A stretch of 64,000 nt of DNA from Capsicum annuum (lineage: Eukaryota > Streptophyta > Magnoliopsida > Solanales > Solanaceae), in NCBI RefSeq assembly GCF_002878395.1, contig NC_061122.1, positions 83,113,455 through 83,177,454 on the forward strand. The letters run 5' to 3'. Each line of letters starts with the position of its first letter. Position 1 is the first letter of the stretch. The position numbers and the translations under genes are program-made. The notes beneath the pieces are model-generated. The model saw only the letters and a program-made list of their open reading frames with translations, was not told where the DNA came from and did not search any database. Positions 1 to 11,262 of the stretch are shown here, one piece after another.

Positions 1-1815
1 CGGAACTCATATTATTAACATCATACTCATATGCCAGACTTGAACAAAACTCATATGTCATCAGACCATATCAATCGACCATATATAAAAGATACAATCA
101 TAATCAATATCCCTAAATCACCATAATTATCCATCGAAACTTACCAAAAATTAGCATTAACTCTCAGTAACTAAACTAGCATAATCAATAAGCATGAAAT
201 CTCTTTGAAGTCCCAAAATAAGCATTAATAAGGGTATATCATGTATAAATAAGTCTACAAAAGCTAACACAAGTCTTGGCCTAAGATGGGACGAAGGGGC
301 CCACTTCTAACTCTCGAAATCCATTTTTGGCAAATTCTACCTCAAACTAGGCTAAGGTATCTAAACTCATTTCTTGAAGTTAATTAAGGAATAAATACCC
401 CTAAGATAACAATTAACCTTAAACATAAGAAACTAAGTCAATTACACCTAAATTATGATTTTAAGCTAGCCTAATTAGTCCAGCTAACTAAAATATTATC
501 AATAATGCCTCCAACATCTAAATCATGTCCCATATCTAGAATAATCTCATAATCATACTATGAAATTGCTCAAACTATAAGGAGGGTAAACCTAGCCTGC
601 CTAGATGACCAAAAAGGTCCCAAAATATATGTTAAACCACCAATTCCCTTTTTGACAAGCTTCCACAAGGTGCCATGCTATCAAAATCACAATATACTCA
701 TCAAAATGAGAATAATGGTACCATATTGCACTATCGTACTTTGGATCAAAATTATGTAATAATCCCATGTGGAGTCCATTTATGGGATCATACTTTCAAA
801 ACCAACACAACGTCCGTCTATGCTCAAGGAGCATTGACCCTTCAAATGGCTTAATTTGGAGCTCTAACGATGCTATAATCAAGTCGCCAAGATTATAGGG
901 ATTTAGAAAAATATGAATGGATTAACCATGAAATTAGTGGAAGCTTGCCACAAATTCGATGAAGAATCGCGTAAATATTTTATACCAAAGCACCACAATC
1001 ACCCATAACTGATTCTCCTATGTTTTCCTACTTTTTAGGGTTCACAATTCTAGAGAATGGGTGAAAATGGTGAAAATGGGGCTAAGTGAGGTATTTATAC
1101 CCTTCCGATGCCCACAGATATCACTTAAATAGACATCGGATTGCTTTAGAGAATATTTCCTAAGCGACCAGATGTCGCGTTCCTGAGTCTGGCAGCCTCT
1201 GCATTTATTTCATAAGCAATGCTTGTATCGCTTAAACATCATTCGCTTACGGGATAAGTGCTTTACTTATGCGATACTAGTGGTCCAAGCTAGGTCACTT
1301 AAGTGACAAGCTAATCACACATGCGATGCACTAGACACCAGCCCAAGCCTCCACTAACTATTTGGAATTTATCTAGAATCTCGTATATACAAATACACTA
1401 TACTACCTTATCAAATTGATGTTTCAGAGATAATAGCGCAATCAAAATTTCCATCTATCATTTTTCTGATAAAAAGTAGGTCCCGCACAAACTTGCCATT
1501 TTTCTTAACTTTAGACCAATAGCCTGAAATGAGTCTGAAAGCCTTGAGACCCAAACCAAGGGTCCACCTAGCCCAAGATTAACATTCCATGGCTAGTGAA
1601 ATAGTCAAAATTGGCATACAGGGTTGTTTAACGAAAGTTTTCACCTAGAAGCCAATTTGAACCAATGAATACTTCAAAAAGGGAAATTGCATTAGAAAGC
1701 AAAAAAAATGCTCGGTAACCAAACGGTTAACTCCAGCAACTCATAAATGACTTAGGAAAGCTCTAAATGGCATAAATAAGTGGAAATATAGAAAATAAGA
1801 CAGAGGATCATTACA
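1..1815 (-). repeat. 3' LTR of element A (truncated by the window start)
   Basis: This matches 39861-41675 in the same orientation, including the stretch before the end that reads TGTAATGATCC on the minus strand. A minus-strand TATAAATA box lies at 1092-1099. Just upstream of it (plus 1110-1345) is a GC-richer cluster of GCGAT/ATCGC and CACTTAAGTG-like motifs. About 900 bp of this LTR should lie left of the window. No gene is seen in it; short open frames here are chance. Confidence 0.88.
1092..1099 (-). promoter_or_regulatory. TATA box of the element A 3' LTR
   Basis: On the minus strand this reads TATAAATA. It is at the same relative position as the box at 40941-40948 in the partner LTR, which supports a conserved LTR core promoter. 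Transcription would run towards lower coordinates. Confidence 0.6.
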
Positions 1816-1818
1816 ATA

Positions 1819-3167
1819 TGTCACAATCGAAAATCCAAGGGTCATGATAACATTCATCACGACAAGCCTTGATATGTTAGCCTATCATCCAAACTTATAT
1901 GAAAAGAGAAGTAATCACCAATACCCAAGGCAAGGCTTCTAGAACAAAGCCTAACCACACATAAGTATAGTAAAAAGGGAAATACAAAGTCAATGATACT
2001 AAACAAATCCCAAAACCTGGTATCATAGTGTAAGAACTAACTAATACAACTAGATATCAAAAATACAAAAGGCATCCAAAATAGGAACAACTTTGTCTCT
2101 AAATACAAACAAAGGCATAGTCTAAATAAGTAAAGGCAGTAGTCATCTCTGGACATATCAAATCAACCGCTACCTTAAAAAGCTCCAAATATTATCTGAA
2201 TTAACAAATGTGAGGTGCACTCAGACCTAGATCTACACCAAAAAGGCACAATAGGTGTAAGTATGTTGCATTTATACTCAGTAGGTATCATAGGCTGACT
2301 GAGCAAAGTATAATATAAAGCATACAAAATACACACTAAGGGTACAATACCTACAATCAGAAAATGCCCCAGATGGTAGCCGAAACCTTCTCCACTAATA
2401 GTTCTATAATAAACATATACATCATAGCAACACGTGAGAGAAAATACAAGTATACAAATATCACACATACGATATGAAAGAAGAAGAACACATAGACTGG
2501 TATCACATCAAGGAAAAATAACATAATAAAAAAATACAAATTAAATACAAATTCAATAGGTGTGATGATAATAATGATGATGATGATAAAGCCTGAGGTT
2601 GTCGCTCAACCTCCGTATACACTTAGGGAGCTAAAGCTTCCGAACATAGGACCTATGAGAGATTTTTCAACCCGTATAGAACTAATATCCAATACCAATA
2701 CCTTTATCTCCACTCGAACACATCCTCTGATAGAGGTTGTAAAATGTCACATTTTCTATGAGAAAAAGCCAATGTTTCCTGTATTTCCATAGTTGTACCA
2801 AAGTTACATGAAGTCATATGATATGAGAATGTGATTCTCATAACCAACAAGAAATGAGAATTTTCATATCCAACCAATAGACAAACCATGTGAGCCAATA
2901 ATACACTTTATTTCCAACCATATTTGTTCTTCAACATGAACTATATACCAACAGAGTAAAATATGTCAAAATATCCCATAGATACCATATTAGGATATTT
3001 TATTAAATAAGATACAACTAATTTCAGATATACAAGGCCAAAAATATCATATAAAACCCCACATAGTCACACATAGCGAATAATGTTCCAATTTTACCAA
3101 ACAACATCAATATGCCTACACAGGCATAACAAAATAAGATAGCCATTTCAATGATTTGCTTCCACAC
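1819..3167 (-). repeat. 3' LTR of element B, segment 1 of 3
   Basis: This aligns with 24024 to about 25400 of the 5' LTR. It starts TGTCAC (TGTCATGACC in the partner) and carries the same landmark stretches, including a GAT-rich microsatellite near 2564-2588 and the CAACCTCCGTATACAC motif. It ends at the CACAC duplication made by N1. I see no gene; the open frames near 2175-2900 are short and lie wholly inside LTR sequence. Confidence 0.86.
3163..3167. repeat. Target site duplication of N1 (left copy, CACAC)
   Basis: CACAC at 3163-3167 matches 7808-7812 on the other side of N1. Removing N1 and one copy restores the continuous LTR of element B. Confidence 0.85.
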
Positions 3168-3891
3168 TGATACAAAAAAAGACTAGGAATTCACGAAATG
3201 AAAACACAAGATGCAAAAATCAGCAACTACAAGAAGAGAAAGCAACACATAGAAGAAAAGGGATGAAGAAGAATGCATAAAATGTAAAAATAGTAGAAAG
3301 ATCCTTACTTCTACCAAGTGATTAACAAAAGATGGTGGATCAAACCATCAACCACACCTCACCAATAGAAGCTCAAACCTTCCTCTTAGGTGGACCAAGG
3401 AAATTTACACTCCTCAAAACCCAACTTTTTTTCTAATTTGTCAACATAAGTGAAATCCATTAATTGTGCTAACCCTAATTTGGTTCTCTCTCTTAAGGAG
3501 AAGGAGAATACTACAAGCTAACACTAACATTACAATATAAAAATCCACTCAATTCATTATCTTAAAACTAAGGAAAAATAAGAGCTAAGGTGTCTATTTA
3601 CACTTATTACAAGCAAGGACAAAAATACCCTTAATGAAGGGTGCTCCTTTGGAGTGTAAAAAAGGAGTCTTAAAAGACAACAATAGCCCTAAAATGGGGC
3701 ACCTCTTGAGTGTCAAATCATAGCATGGAAAGTCCATTTAATCTTTCAAGTGAGGTGTCTCTCGAGTGTAATGGTTCCCTTCTCCTCCTTCTACTTGACA
3801 AGGCTTTAAAATTCTCCAAACACTTGCCAATTCCGAAGTTTAAACCTTTGACAATGCCTTGTACAATTTTGTGCACCTCATGCTTGTATCA
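3168..3891 (-). repeat. 3' LTR of N1
   Basis: This 724-bp direct repeat matches 7085-7807. Read on the minus strand it begins TGATACAAGCATGAGG and ends TTGTATCA. Its TATA position (around 3592-3600) is degraded relative to the 5' copy. Repeats of a GGGGCACCTCTTGAGTG-like motif lie upstream of that position. Plus-strand open frames inside it are chance. Confidence 0.88.
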
Positions 3892-5087
3892 TCCTCTCCA
3901 TCTTGAAGGAAATTTTTCCTCAAATTCAGATCCTACAAAATCAAAGAGAGAAGAAAAACAAGTACACAATCCTCTTGATAGGAGGGTTAGCATTAGTGCC
4001 AAATTATATGAACACACCAAGCGGGAACTCTTATAATATAGCCAACAATCCTTTGTAATAATCATGAAACACTTACTATAAGAAACATAAAGGACATGAC
4101 TAAGATATGCATCAAAGAGAGGAAAGTGTAACCCAAAATCATCACATATTAAAACACTCCAAGGTTGTTCATATTTGAAATACAACCACGGGTCCTTTGT
4201 GTGTGATATGAGAAGCTTAGTATGAATGGCATAAAGGATGTGGTTTTGACAAATATCAAGAGATAAGGAAAGTACAATGGCCTTAATGGCTTTACTATAC
4301 CCAAAAGGTAAGACTACCTTTGGCTTAGGAACCATAAAACATATTTGTTTCATTACCTCTACAAAGGACCTCATCAAATATGGTTCCACTATTGATCCTA
4401 AAGTCCACCTCACCCATACATCACTATCATTCAAACAAGGAAACCAGCCACCAAACTTCCTACCTCTACATAATACAAATTCAGAATTAACATGCTTATC
4501 ATCATAGCTAAAGAGGTAGTATATAAAGGAATCAAGTGTGAAGAATCATGCTGAGGGGGGTACACTTTTAAAATACAACCAAAAATTCTTTGTTCTAACC
4601 ATGAAACATCTAGTATGAGCATTACAAGGATAGGTATAAGACAAACATCATAAGCACAAGCCAAAACAATCCCTTTTCCTCACTACTAGTACACCGGGAT
4701 CAAATGGGTGAAGTGGCCAAGGGACTAAACCGAAGCTACTCATTCCATCTACTAGGGTATCACACTCACCCAAAGCATTTGTTCTTACGGAAAGACTAGC
4801 CCAGAAGGATAAGGACCTACAGCTTAGTAGGCTTCCGTTAATAATATACACCTCATCATCCTCAATTTCTCCATACACAAGATCACCAAGAACATAATTA
4901 ATAGCAAGGTTCTCACAACATAAGATATCAAGAGACCATATTCATTATCAAGATCAATATTATATACATTAACACTAACTTGAGGCTCATCAAGCACCTC
5001 ATACATAAACTCTAGTAGTGGGCTACGTTCGTGAGTAAATTGATCATCATTCACATCCTTACTAGTTGTTGGCAACTCACATACCAA
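3892..5087 (-). pseudogene. N1 ORF, distal part: tandem KDxWLYFK-like repeat region, frameshifted
   Basis: This continues the N1 reading after an in-frame TGA at 5100-5102. Open stretches in shifting frames run 5087-4824, 4878-4648 and 4434-3892. At least three copies of a short repeat are visible in translation: HTRCFMVRTKNFWLYFKS (near 4620-4565), HTKLLISHTKDPWLYFKYEQ (near 4230-4155) and SYSKCFMIITKDCWLYYKSS (near 4085-4030). They share an aromatic-basic core (K-[DN]-x-W-L-Y-[FY]-K). The repeat suggests one long protein of roughly 600 residues before decay. I do not recognise the family and assign no function. The last bases before the 3' LTR (3892-3930) should hold the polypurine tract. 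Confidence 0.55.
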
Positions 5088-5099
5088 CGTAGATCCACC

Positions 5100-5738
5100 T
5101 CAGTTTTCACAAGGGTCAACTAGTGTGTAAATACTCTTATCATTTAGTAATGAAACCTTATTTAAGTCATGAGTGCTAGCACTAGATGGACACAAATCAT
5201 TCTTATGAAAAGAATCAATTTTGTCATCTTTAGGATCAACTAGTGCTTGCAAACTTACATCAAGAATGTGGTCTTCATGCAATCTAACAATACCAAGAGT
5301 ATCACAAATGGAAGACTCATGCGATTCTCCTCCAAGCAAACCATCAACTACATTTATTTGGTTACTACTAACCACATCACGATATTCTAATTTTATAAGA
5401 GTGTAGGAGATAGCATTGTTACCTTTTAGCTCATATGAGGTATGTCTTTCACCTAAGTTTGGATCATGGTAGCCCATTTGTTCCTTTGGGAAGCTCTCCT
5501 TATAGGGGAGTTTGTCAAGAATTCTTCCTTGCATCACCTCTTGGTCATTTTTTCCAAAGTTAAAATTCTTAGCCAAGAGCTCCATTTGATCAACAACCAT
5601 GTGTTCTTGAGGAACTCTCCTTGAATCCTCCGATGGAGGAATATTATCTTGAACCTGCACACAAGGAGAATTGATACTAGGCAAAATGCTAGTATTTTGG
5701 TTAGTGCTGATTCGGCTTAGATAGCATGTTTCAATCAT
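5100..5738 (-). CDS. N1 internal ORF, lineage-specific protein of unknown function (about 212 aa)
   Basis: This is the longest uninterrupted ATG-started frame in the window (ATG at 5738; an in-frame TTG codon precedes it). It lies between the LTRs of N1, in the transcribed strand, about 1.3 kb after the primer site. The product is hydrophilic and rich in Asp, Glu, Asn, Ser and His. It has no signal peptide, membrane segment, CCHC knuckle, D[ST]G protease motif or RT/RNase H/integrase motif. It ends with TGA, but the same frame stays open for about 90 further codons, so the TGA is probably a disabling mutation or a readthrough point. It could be a diverged gag-like protein or an extra ORF as carried by some nonautonomous elements. 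I do not recognise it. Confidence 0.5.
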   Translation of the reverse strand: MIETCYLSRISTNQNTSILPSINSPCVQVQDNIPPSEDSRRVPQEHMVVDQMELLAKNFNFGKNDQEVMQGRILDKLPYKESFPKEQMGYHDPNLGERHTSYELKGNNAISYTLIKLEYRDVVSSNQINVVDGLLGGESHESSICDTLGIVRLHEDHILDVSLQALVDPKDDKIDSFHKNDLCPSSASTHDLNKVSLLNDKSIYTLVDPCEN

Positions 5739-5741
5739 CAA

Positions 5742-7070
5742 TTGGTGTAGACTTTTAAGGTGTCGATTGAAATTTCAAAAGTATCTGAGGTAGTATAAAT
5801 ACTATAACTATCCGGAGTGGATGATGTTGTTCTTTACATTATCAAGGTACCTAAAAAGATCAAAAAATTGGCAAAGGCAAAAACCTACAAAATGAAGAAA
5901 TAAGTTAGTTCAAATAACCTCACACACTCACACTCGAATCTCACCTCACACTTGGTCTCACAAGTGTTGAATACTTGGCAATACTTGGTAAGTGAATTAA
6001 GTGGTGAATATGCCTTAGTCCAGAATCGATTTTTGTTTGATAAGACTAAAATAAAATGATGCACGGACTTGAACCAACAAACTACTATGACTTAAAAACA
6101 AGAAAAGCACACAAAAAGTGAATACACGAACAAAACGGACTCAAGACTAATTACCAACCTAGTAGGTACTTACTAGTTTGCTAATTAGTGATAAAATCAA
6201 CACAAAATCAACTAGAAATAACAAATAGAAACTTAAAAATGTAATTTAGAACTCAATTTAGTCGTTTGTATAAGTGATGATATGGCAACTTGTGATTGGA
6301 CGTCACATTTTAAAATTCTCAAATCCCAATTCACTTGTTTCGGCCAAAAAACACTTAGAAGAAGAAGAAATTTCATTTGGGAGGCAAAAATTGAAGGTTT
6401 GGAGCCCTTTTGGAGCTTCAAATGAATTCAAAATGGATGGTCCTCTCGTTGTACTTTCAATTGTATTTGATTATTCCCATTGTCTCTTCTTTCTTTTGGA
6501 TGACAATGAATATGCCAAGGAATATTCTTTCATAAACACCAAGTACACTCTCTTTCTTATCCTTTTTTGGATAAAAAACACTCTTCAAATATTCTTCTTC
6601 AACAAGATATGAAGATGGTGAAGATCAATATTAATATTTAAGAGTTGACCCAAGTTTGACCACAAGGCAAATAACTCTAACTTTAATTTTTCTTTTGGAT
6701 CTAGGTTCCTTGGGCCAAGGCAAGCTCAAATAACACAAAATCAGCCATAAAAATGCCACAAAATGATATGCACCATTAGATCCCACCTTAAAAAGCTTCA
6801 AACAAGGCACAACAATGCTAGATCTAGCTCAAACACAACCAAATCTTGTTCCAAATGTATATATAGACTCCCTAGGTACTAGGGAACAAGAATCTAGCAC
6901 TTGAAACCAACAAAACAACAAAAAAACATGTAGATCTGAGATTTTAAAATCTGCCCAAACACAAACGGATATACAATTTTTTTTGTGAGAATTTTGATTT
7001 TCAACACTCTTTTTTGTAGAGATTTTCTTAGATCCAAGACTTAGGGTTGTAGGAACACCCATAAAACATG
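5742..7070 (-). other. N1 untranslated leader
   Basis: This is 1.3 kb between the primer-binding site and the ORF of N1. It is AT-rich, with stops in all frames apart from short chance frames (for example 6421-6233). No structural RNA or domain is recognisable. Such long leaders are common in nonautonomous LTR elements. Confidence 0.4.
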
Positions 7071-7082
7071 GATTTGATACCA
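7071..7082 (-). other. Primer-binding site of N1
   Basis: On the minus strand this reads TGGTATCAAATC, two bases inside the 5' LTR. The first eight bases match the usual plant initiator-tRNA-Met site (TGGTATCAGAGC); the rest is diverged. Confidence 0.65.
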
Positions 7083-7084
7083 AA

Positions 7085-7807
7085 TTATACAAGAAAATAC
7101 TAGGAATTCAAGAAATGGACACACAAGATTGAAAAATCAGCAACTACAAGAAGAAAAAACAACACATAGAAGAAGAGGGATGAAGAAGAATGCATAAAAT
7201 GTAACGATAGTAGAAAGACCCTTACTTCTACCAAGTGATTAACAAAAGATGGTATATCAAACCATCAATCAAACCTCACCAATAGAAGCTCTAACCTTCC
7301 TCTAGGTGGACCAAGGGAATTTACACTCCTCAAAACCCACCTTTCTTGCCAATTTGTCAACACAAGTGAAATCCATCAATTGTGCTAACCCTAATTCGGT
7401 TCTCTCTCTTAAGGAGAAGGAAAATAATACAAGTTAACACTAATATTATGATATTAAAATTCACTCAATTCATTATCTCCAAACTTAGGAAAAATAAGAG
7501 CAAAGGTGCCTATTTATACTTATTACAAGCAAGGACAAAAATACCCTTAATGAAGGGTGCTCCTTTGGAGTGTAAAAAGAGAATCTTAAAAGACAACAAT
7601 TGCCCTAAAATGGGGCACCTCTTGAGTTTCAAATTATAGTGTGCAAAGTTCATTTTGTCCTTCAAGTGAGGCGCCTCTCGGGTGTAATGGTTCCCTTCTC
7701 CTCCTTCCAGTTGACAAGGCTTAAAAATGCTCCAAACACTTACCAATTTTGAAGGTTGAACCTTTGACAATGACTTGTACAATTTTGTGCACCTCATGCT
7801 TGTATAA
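7085..7807 (-). repeat. 5' LTR of N1
   Basis: This is the partner of 3168-3891. A TATAAATA box reads on the minus strand at 7511-7518. Upstream of it are three spaced copies of a related motif, at 7553-7573, 7612-7628 and 7668-7686, on the pattern G(G)GGYRCCTCTYGAGTG. The TG start has decayed (TT at this copy). Confidence 0.88.
7511..7518 (-). promoter_or_regulatory. TATA box of the N1 5' LTR
   Basis: TATAAATA on the minus strand, upstream of the leader and ORF of N1. The corresponding position in the 3' LTR is mutated. Confidence 0.6.
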
Positions 7808-7884
7808 CACACCCTTAATATGATTTTGTATCAAAATTCATTGCCCAATCTAGTCTGAAGAAAGTTAAGTCATAACCTACCTCA
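7808..7884 (-). repeat. 3' LTR of element B, segment 2 of 3, between N1 and T
   Basis: The right CACAC copy of N1 (7808-7812) is followed by 72 bp matching about 25397-25475 of the B 5' LTR, up to the left CCTCA copy of T (7880-7884). This short bridge shows that N1 and T entered the same LTR independently. Confidence 0.85.
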
Positions 7885-10257
7885 GGTAAGACCCCACAAA
7901 ATCCTAATCATTTGAGTCCATTATAGTATGTAAAAAGAGGCCCTAGACATAGAATATTTCAGCCAAGTATTAGGACTAATTCATTTCTAAAGCCCTCAAA
8001 CTTTGAAGAATTTATTTATGAACTTCTCGACCTTAGAAAGTCAATTTTTGAGTTGATTCATGATAGGGTAAATCAATAGTACATCTCGGATGAGTTTCAA
8101 AATTTTTAGACAAGCGTAAGGGCGTGTTTAAAACTCCAAAATAGTTTCTCAGGCTAATGAACCCACAGCGCCTTACCAAGAGCTGTGCTCCAGAGCCCGC
8201 GGCGTACTGGCCAGTCCATTTCAGGCAATTTCTATAGTTTTTTCCATGTTTTTAAGTAAAAATGGATCATTTTCCCTTCACCCAATAGCTCCATAATACG
8301 GGGTTAAAGCCCCAAATTGCATAATTGCTCATCCTTTTCACAAAATCCTCTCAAGAATAAGAACTATCTTGAGCAAGTTCAAGAATCAAGCCTCAAGAAC
8401 TAACCCCAATCTCTATAATATTAACAATCACGGTATGTTAGGTGTTAATCCTTGGGTTTTCTTCCACCCTTGGAGTTTAAAAACTTCTTTTAAAAATTAA
8501 TAGATGATTGGTTTCATGAATTCCATGTTGAATTAATACGTATTCATGATTATAATGTTAGTTGGGTTTATAATCCATGATTACTTTAAAATTTTGTGAC
8601 AAATAAATAGAATGTGTGTGTGGTTATATGGTTTTATGTAAAAAACCCTTGAAATTGTGAGTTTGGATGGAAATCATGATGCTTACATATTTATTATCAT
8701 TATGTGCATGAATTATACTTCCTAAGTGTTTGATAAAGTGTTCTTATTGGTTGAATAGAGAAATCATAACATGTTAGCATATATGCAAGTTTATACCATG
8801 TATGTTTGATAAAATGCGTTAATGGATGAATTGTGACAAAATGGCTAGTTATCATTCTTTTAGGATTGTGCTATGTTTTACTTTCAATGCTATTGAGTCC
8901 TAGGGTATTCAATACAATAAATCTAGTTGTTTACTTAGAATTTTAGTAGATACAGAATAGTCTTAGTGATGTCACGTATAGTAGTACTTTGTTAGTTATA
9001 GAACTTAGTGTATTCAGTCAGTTAACAAAACTTAGTGAACTCAGCCCAGTTCAATTAGTTAGCATGATCAGTAATAGTTTAGTCCAACCTAGTACAGTTT
9101 AGAAATCAGTTCAGTATCTATTCAGTTGGGAGTAGGATTTAGCACAGAATAAACCCAAGGATGGGGACTCACCTGCAAGTAGAGGGTGTAATCCTTAAAA
9201 ATAGTCCTTCCATTCCAAAAGTACATAGATAGTGTAGGTTAAGACATCAACCTTCTAGTTGAGGGTTGATGAAGTGTCTTACCTACCAGTTGATTGTACC
9301 ACCATTCTCATTTAGAGCACCTGACATATGAGGGTGACTCAAGAACTTGTTTTTTCCCGTGTCATGGTAATGGCACCCTTCCAACTAGGGTTATAGGTTG
9401 GACCCCAATTAGTTTAGAGAAGGGCATATCAATTAGATTATTACCTCCTATAATTTCAGTTCCAGTCTTAGTATAGAATTCAGTTCAGTTCTACAGCACC
9501 AAGACTATCAGAAATAGTCACCCACTTTAATATAGAACTTAGTTATGTTCTACAGAATAAGGAATGTCAGAAGTAATTACCTAACTAATAGTAATACAGT
9601 TAATAGTCAACTCAGATATCAATTATTTAGTTATCAGGATTCAGTACCTAATGTTAATATGATCTCAGTTACAATATACATAGTTATATACATAGTATTG
9701 CATAGTTAGTATTTACATCAATTTCATATATGCATGTTATTTGTATTACTTAGTTAGTATTGTCCATGCATATAAACCCATACATTTAGACTTAACTCAC
9801 GTAGCATACCAGTAAATTCAAAGTACTGACATATACCTTTCTTTTGAGCTATGATGTCTTATATTATAGGTTCAGATGTATGGGCTACTAAAAGTCCTTG
9901 GTAGCTCGGCTTATTAGTAGGATACTTAGTGGTAGGTAATTATAGTTTGAGGAATGACTTGTTATTTAAATATATTTTTAGTAGTCAGAGTTAGTTAGAG
10001 GCTTGTCCCATCAACTCCACCTTTAGAGAGTTAGAGGCTTTCAAACTAGATTATCTCAAATAGATGCTCAACTTTCAGTATATTTTTACCAGTATTTGAT
10101 TTCAGTTATGAACCTTATGGAAGTTCCATCCTAATATCTGCATTATTACAGTATTATTACTCAGTTATAGTAGTAGGTACAAGTCATGGATTATCTTGTG
10201 GTCCTTCAGGATTATGATCACCATGTGACGTTGAGGGTGCAAACTCGGGGCATTACA
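7885..10257 (+). repeat. 5' LTR of T
   Basis: Pairs with 15095-17459. The first base pair is mutated (GG for TG); it ends TTACA. A GC-rich cluster (AGCGCC, GCGGCGTAC, GGCCAG) lies at about 8165-8222, matching 15357-15418 in the partner. No gene is present in these 2.4 kb. Confidence 0.92.
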
Positions 10258-10261
10258 AACT

Positions 10262-10273
10262 TGGTATCAGAGC
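10262..10273 (+). other. Primer-binding site of T
   Basis: TGGTATCAGAGC lies four bases after the 5' LTR. It is complementary to the 3' end of plant initiator tRNA-Met, the usual primer of chromoviruses. Confidence 0.88.
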
Positions 10274-10476
10274 CTATGGTTCAAAAAGTCCTAGGAGTAT
10301 GAAAGCCACATCTAGTAGAGTCTTGTGTATGGGTGTGTAGTGCACCACACTTATGAACAAAAGGCTATGAGGCTTTTTAGGAAAAGTTTCTCTTCTTTCA
10401 GTATTCATATCGTCCGAGTGAGCATGAGCTCAAGTTAAACTCTCAGTCTAATTTTTTTTCCTTTCAGCTACAGAAT

Positions 10477-11262
10477 ATACCTCCTAAAAGGACCGATAGA
10501 AGGACTAGGAATCAGCGAGCACCTCCGCCCGCCCAGCCAGATCCCCCGGATGAGCATATTTCCCATGAAGAATTTAGAGCAGCTTTCACCACTCTAGCTC
10601 ATTCTGTGGCAGCCTAGAATAAGCGTCCAGTTGTTTTCTAAACCAACCCAGTGGCCAATACTGCTGTAGCTAGAATTTGGGACTTCATATAAATGAATCC
10701 CCCATCATATACAAGGTCTAAGTTATATGAGAACCCATATGCCCCTCCTATGGTAGCAGATAGTAGATTTAAGATGAGAAAGTTTATGTCGGGTGTGTCT
10801 AACAGTGTTGTAAAGGAGTGTAGGACCGCAATGCTAATTAAGGAGATAGACATATCTAGGCTCATGGTCCATGCTCAGCAGATAGAAGAGGATAAGAATA
10901 ATGAAAAGAAGAGGGAGAATAAGAAGGCTAGAATAGATAGCTTTAACTTTACTTATCCTAAGTTAGATGGTGGTAATCGTTCTCAGTTTTACCTAAAATC
11001 CTCAGTTCCATCGCCGTCCTTGGCCAGTGCCCTAGTGCCAAAATTCAGAGATTATAATAAAGATAGGGCATTAGGCACTAAACCCCAGGGTAGTGTTAGC
11101 AGTGCCTGAATAAATCCTATTTACAGGAAGTGTTGCAGAAACCATCAGGGTATCTGCAGAGTTGCCAGCAATGTGTGTTTTGGATGTGGTAAGTCAGGCC
11201 ATAGAATCAGAGATTGTCCTAAGTCAAGGTCTCAGGGTCATTATAATCGTCCTTTATCTTAG
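10477..11262 (+). pseudogene. T gag (capsid/nucleocapsid), start codon lost and core deleted
   Basis: The frame begins at ATA (10477-10479) where the family has ATG, followed by a Pro-Pro-Lys-Arg start. Stops include TAG at 10615-10617. The capsid core appears to jump from the MNPPSYTRSK region (about 10693-10730) to the distal part (FMSGVSNSVVKECRTAML), so roughly 100 residues are missing compared with full-length relatives. A CCHC zinc knuckle (CFGCGKSGHRIRDC) is coded at 11176-11217 in the same frame, after the stop at 11107-11109. The product would package element RNA. Confidence 0.82.

Larger units (their letters stand above)
3168..7807 (-). mobile_element. N1: LTR retrotransposon lacking visible reverse transcriptase (LARD-like)
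   Basis: N1 is a 4.64-kb minus-strand element with 724- and 723-bp LTRs, about 92% alike by eye. It has perfect CACAC duplications, a primer-binding site next to the 5' LTR (7071-7082) and terminal inverted repeats TGATACAA and TTGTATCA in the 3' LTR copy. The 3.2-kb interior has no recognisable gag, protease, RT, RNase H or integrase. It instead has a distinctive ORF region (5738 down to about 3892). It would therefore depend on enzymes of another element. It lies in the 3' LTR of element B, 77 bp from the T insertion. Confidence 0.88.

Noticed and set aside
5100..5738. A host gene
   Set aside because: The ORF lies between matching LTRs with target duplications and in the element's transcribed strand, so it belongs to N1.
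10262..10273. tRNA gene fragments at the several TGGTATCA sites
   Set aside because: They are short primer-binding sites next to LTRs; no cloverleaf can be drawn.
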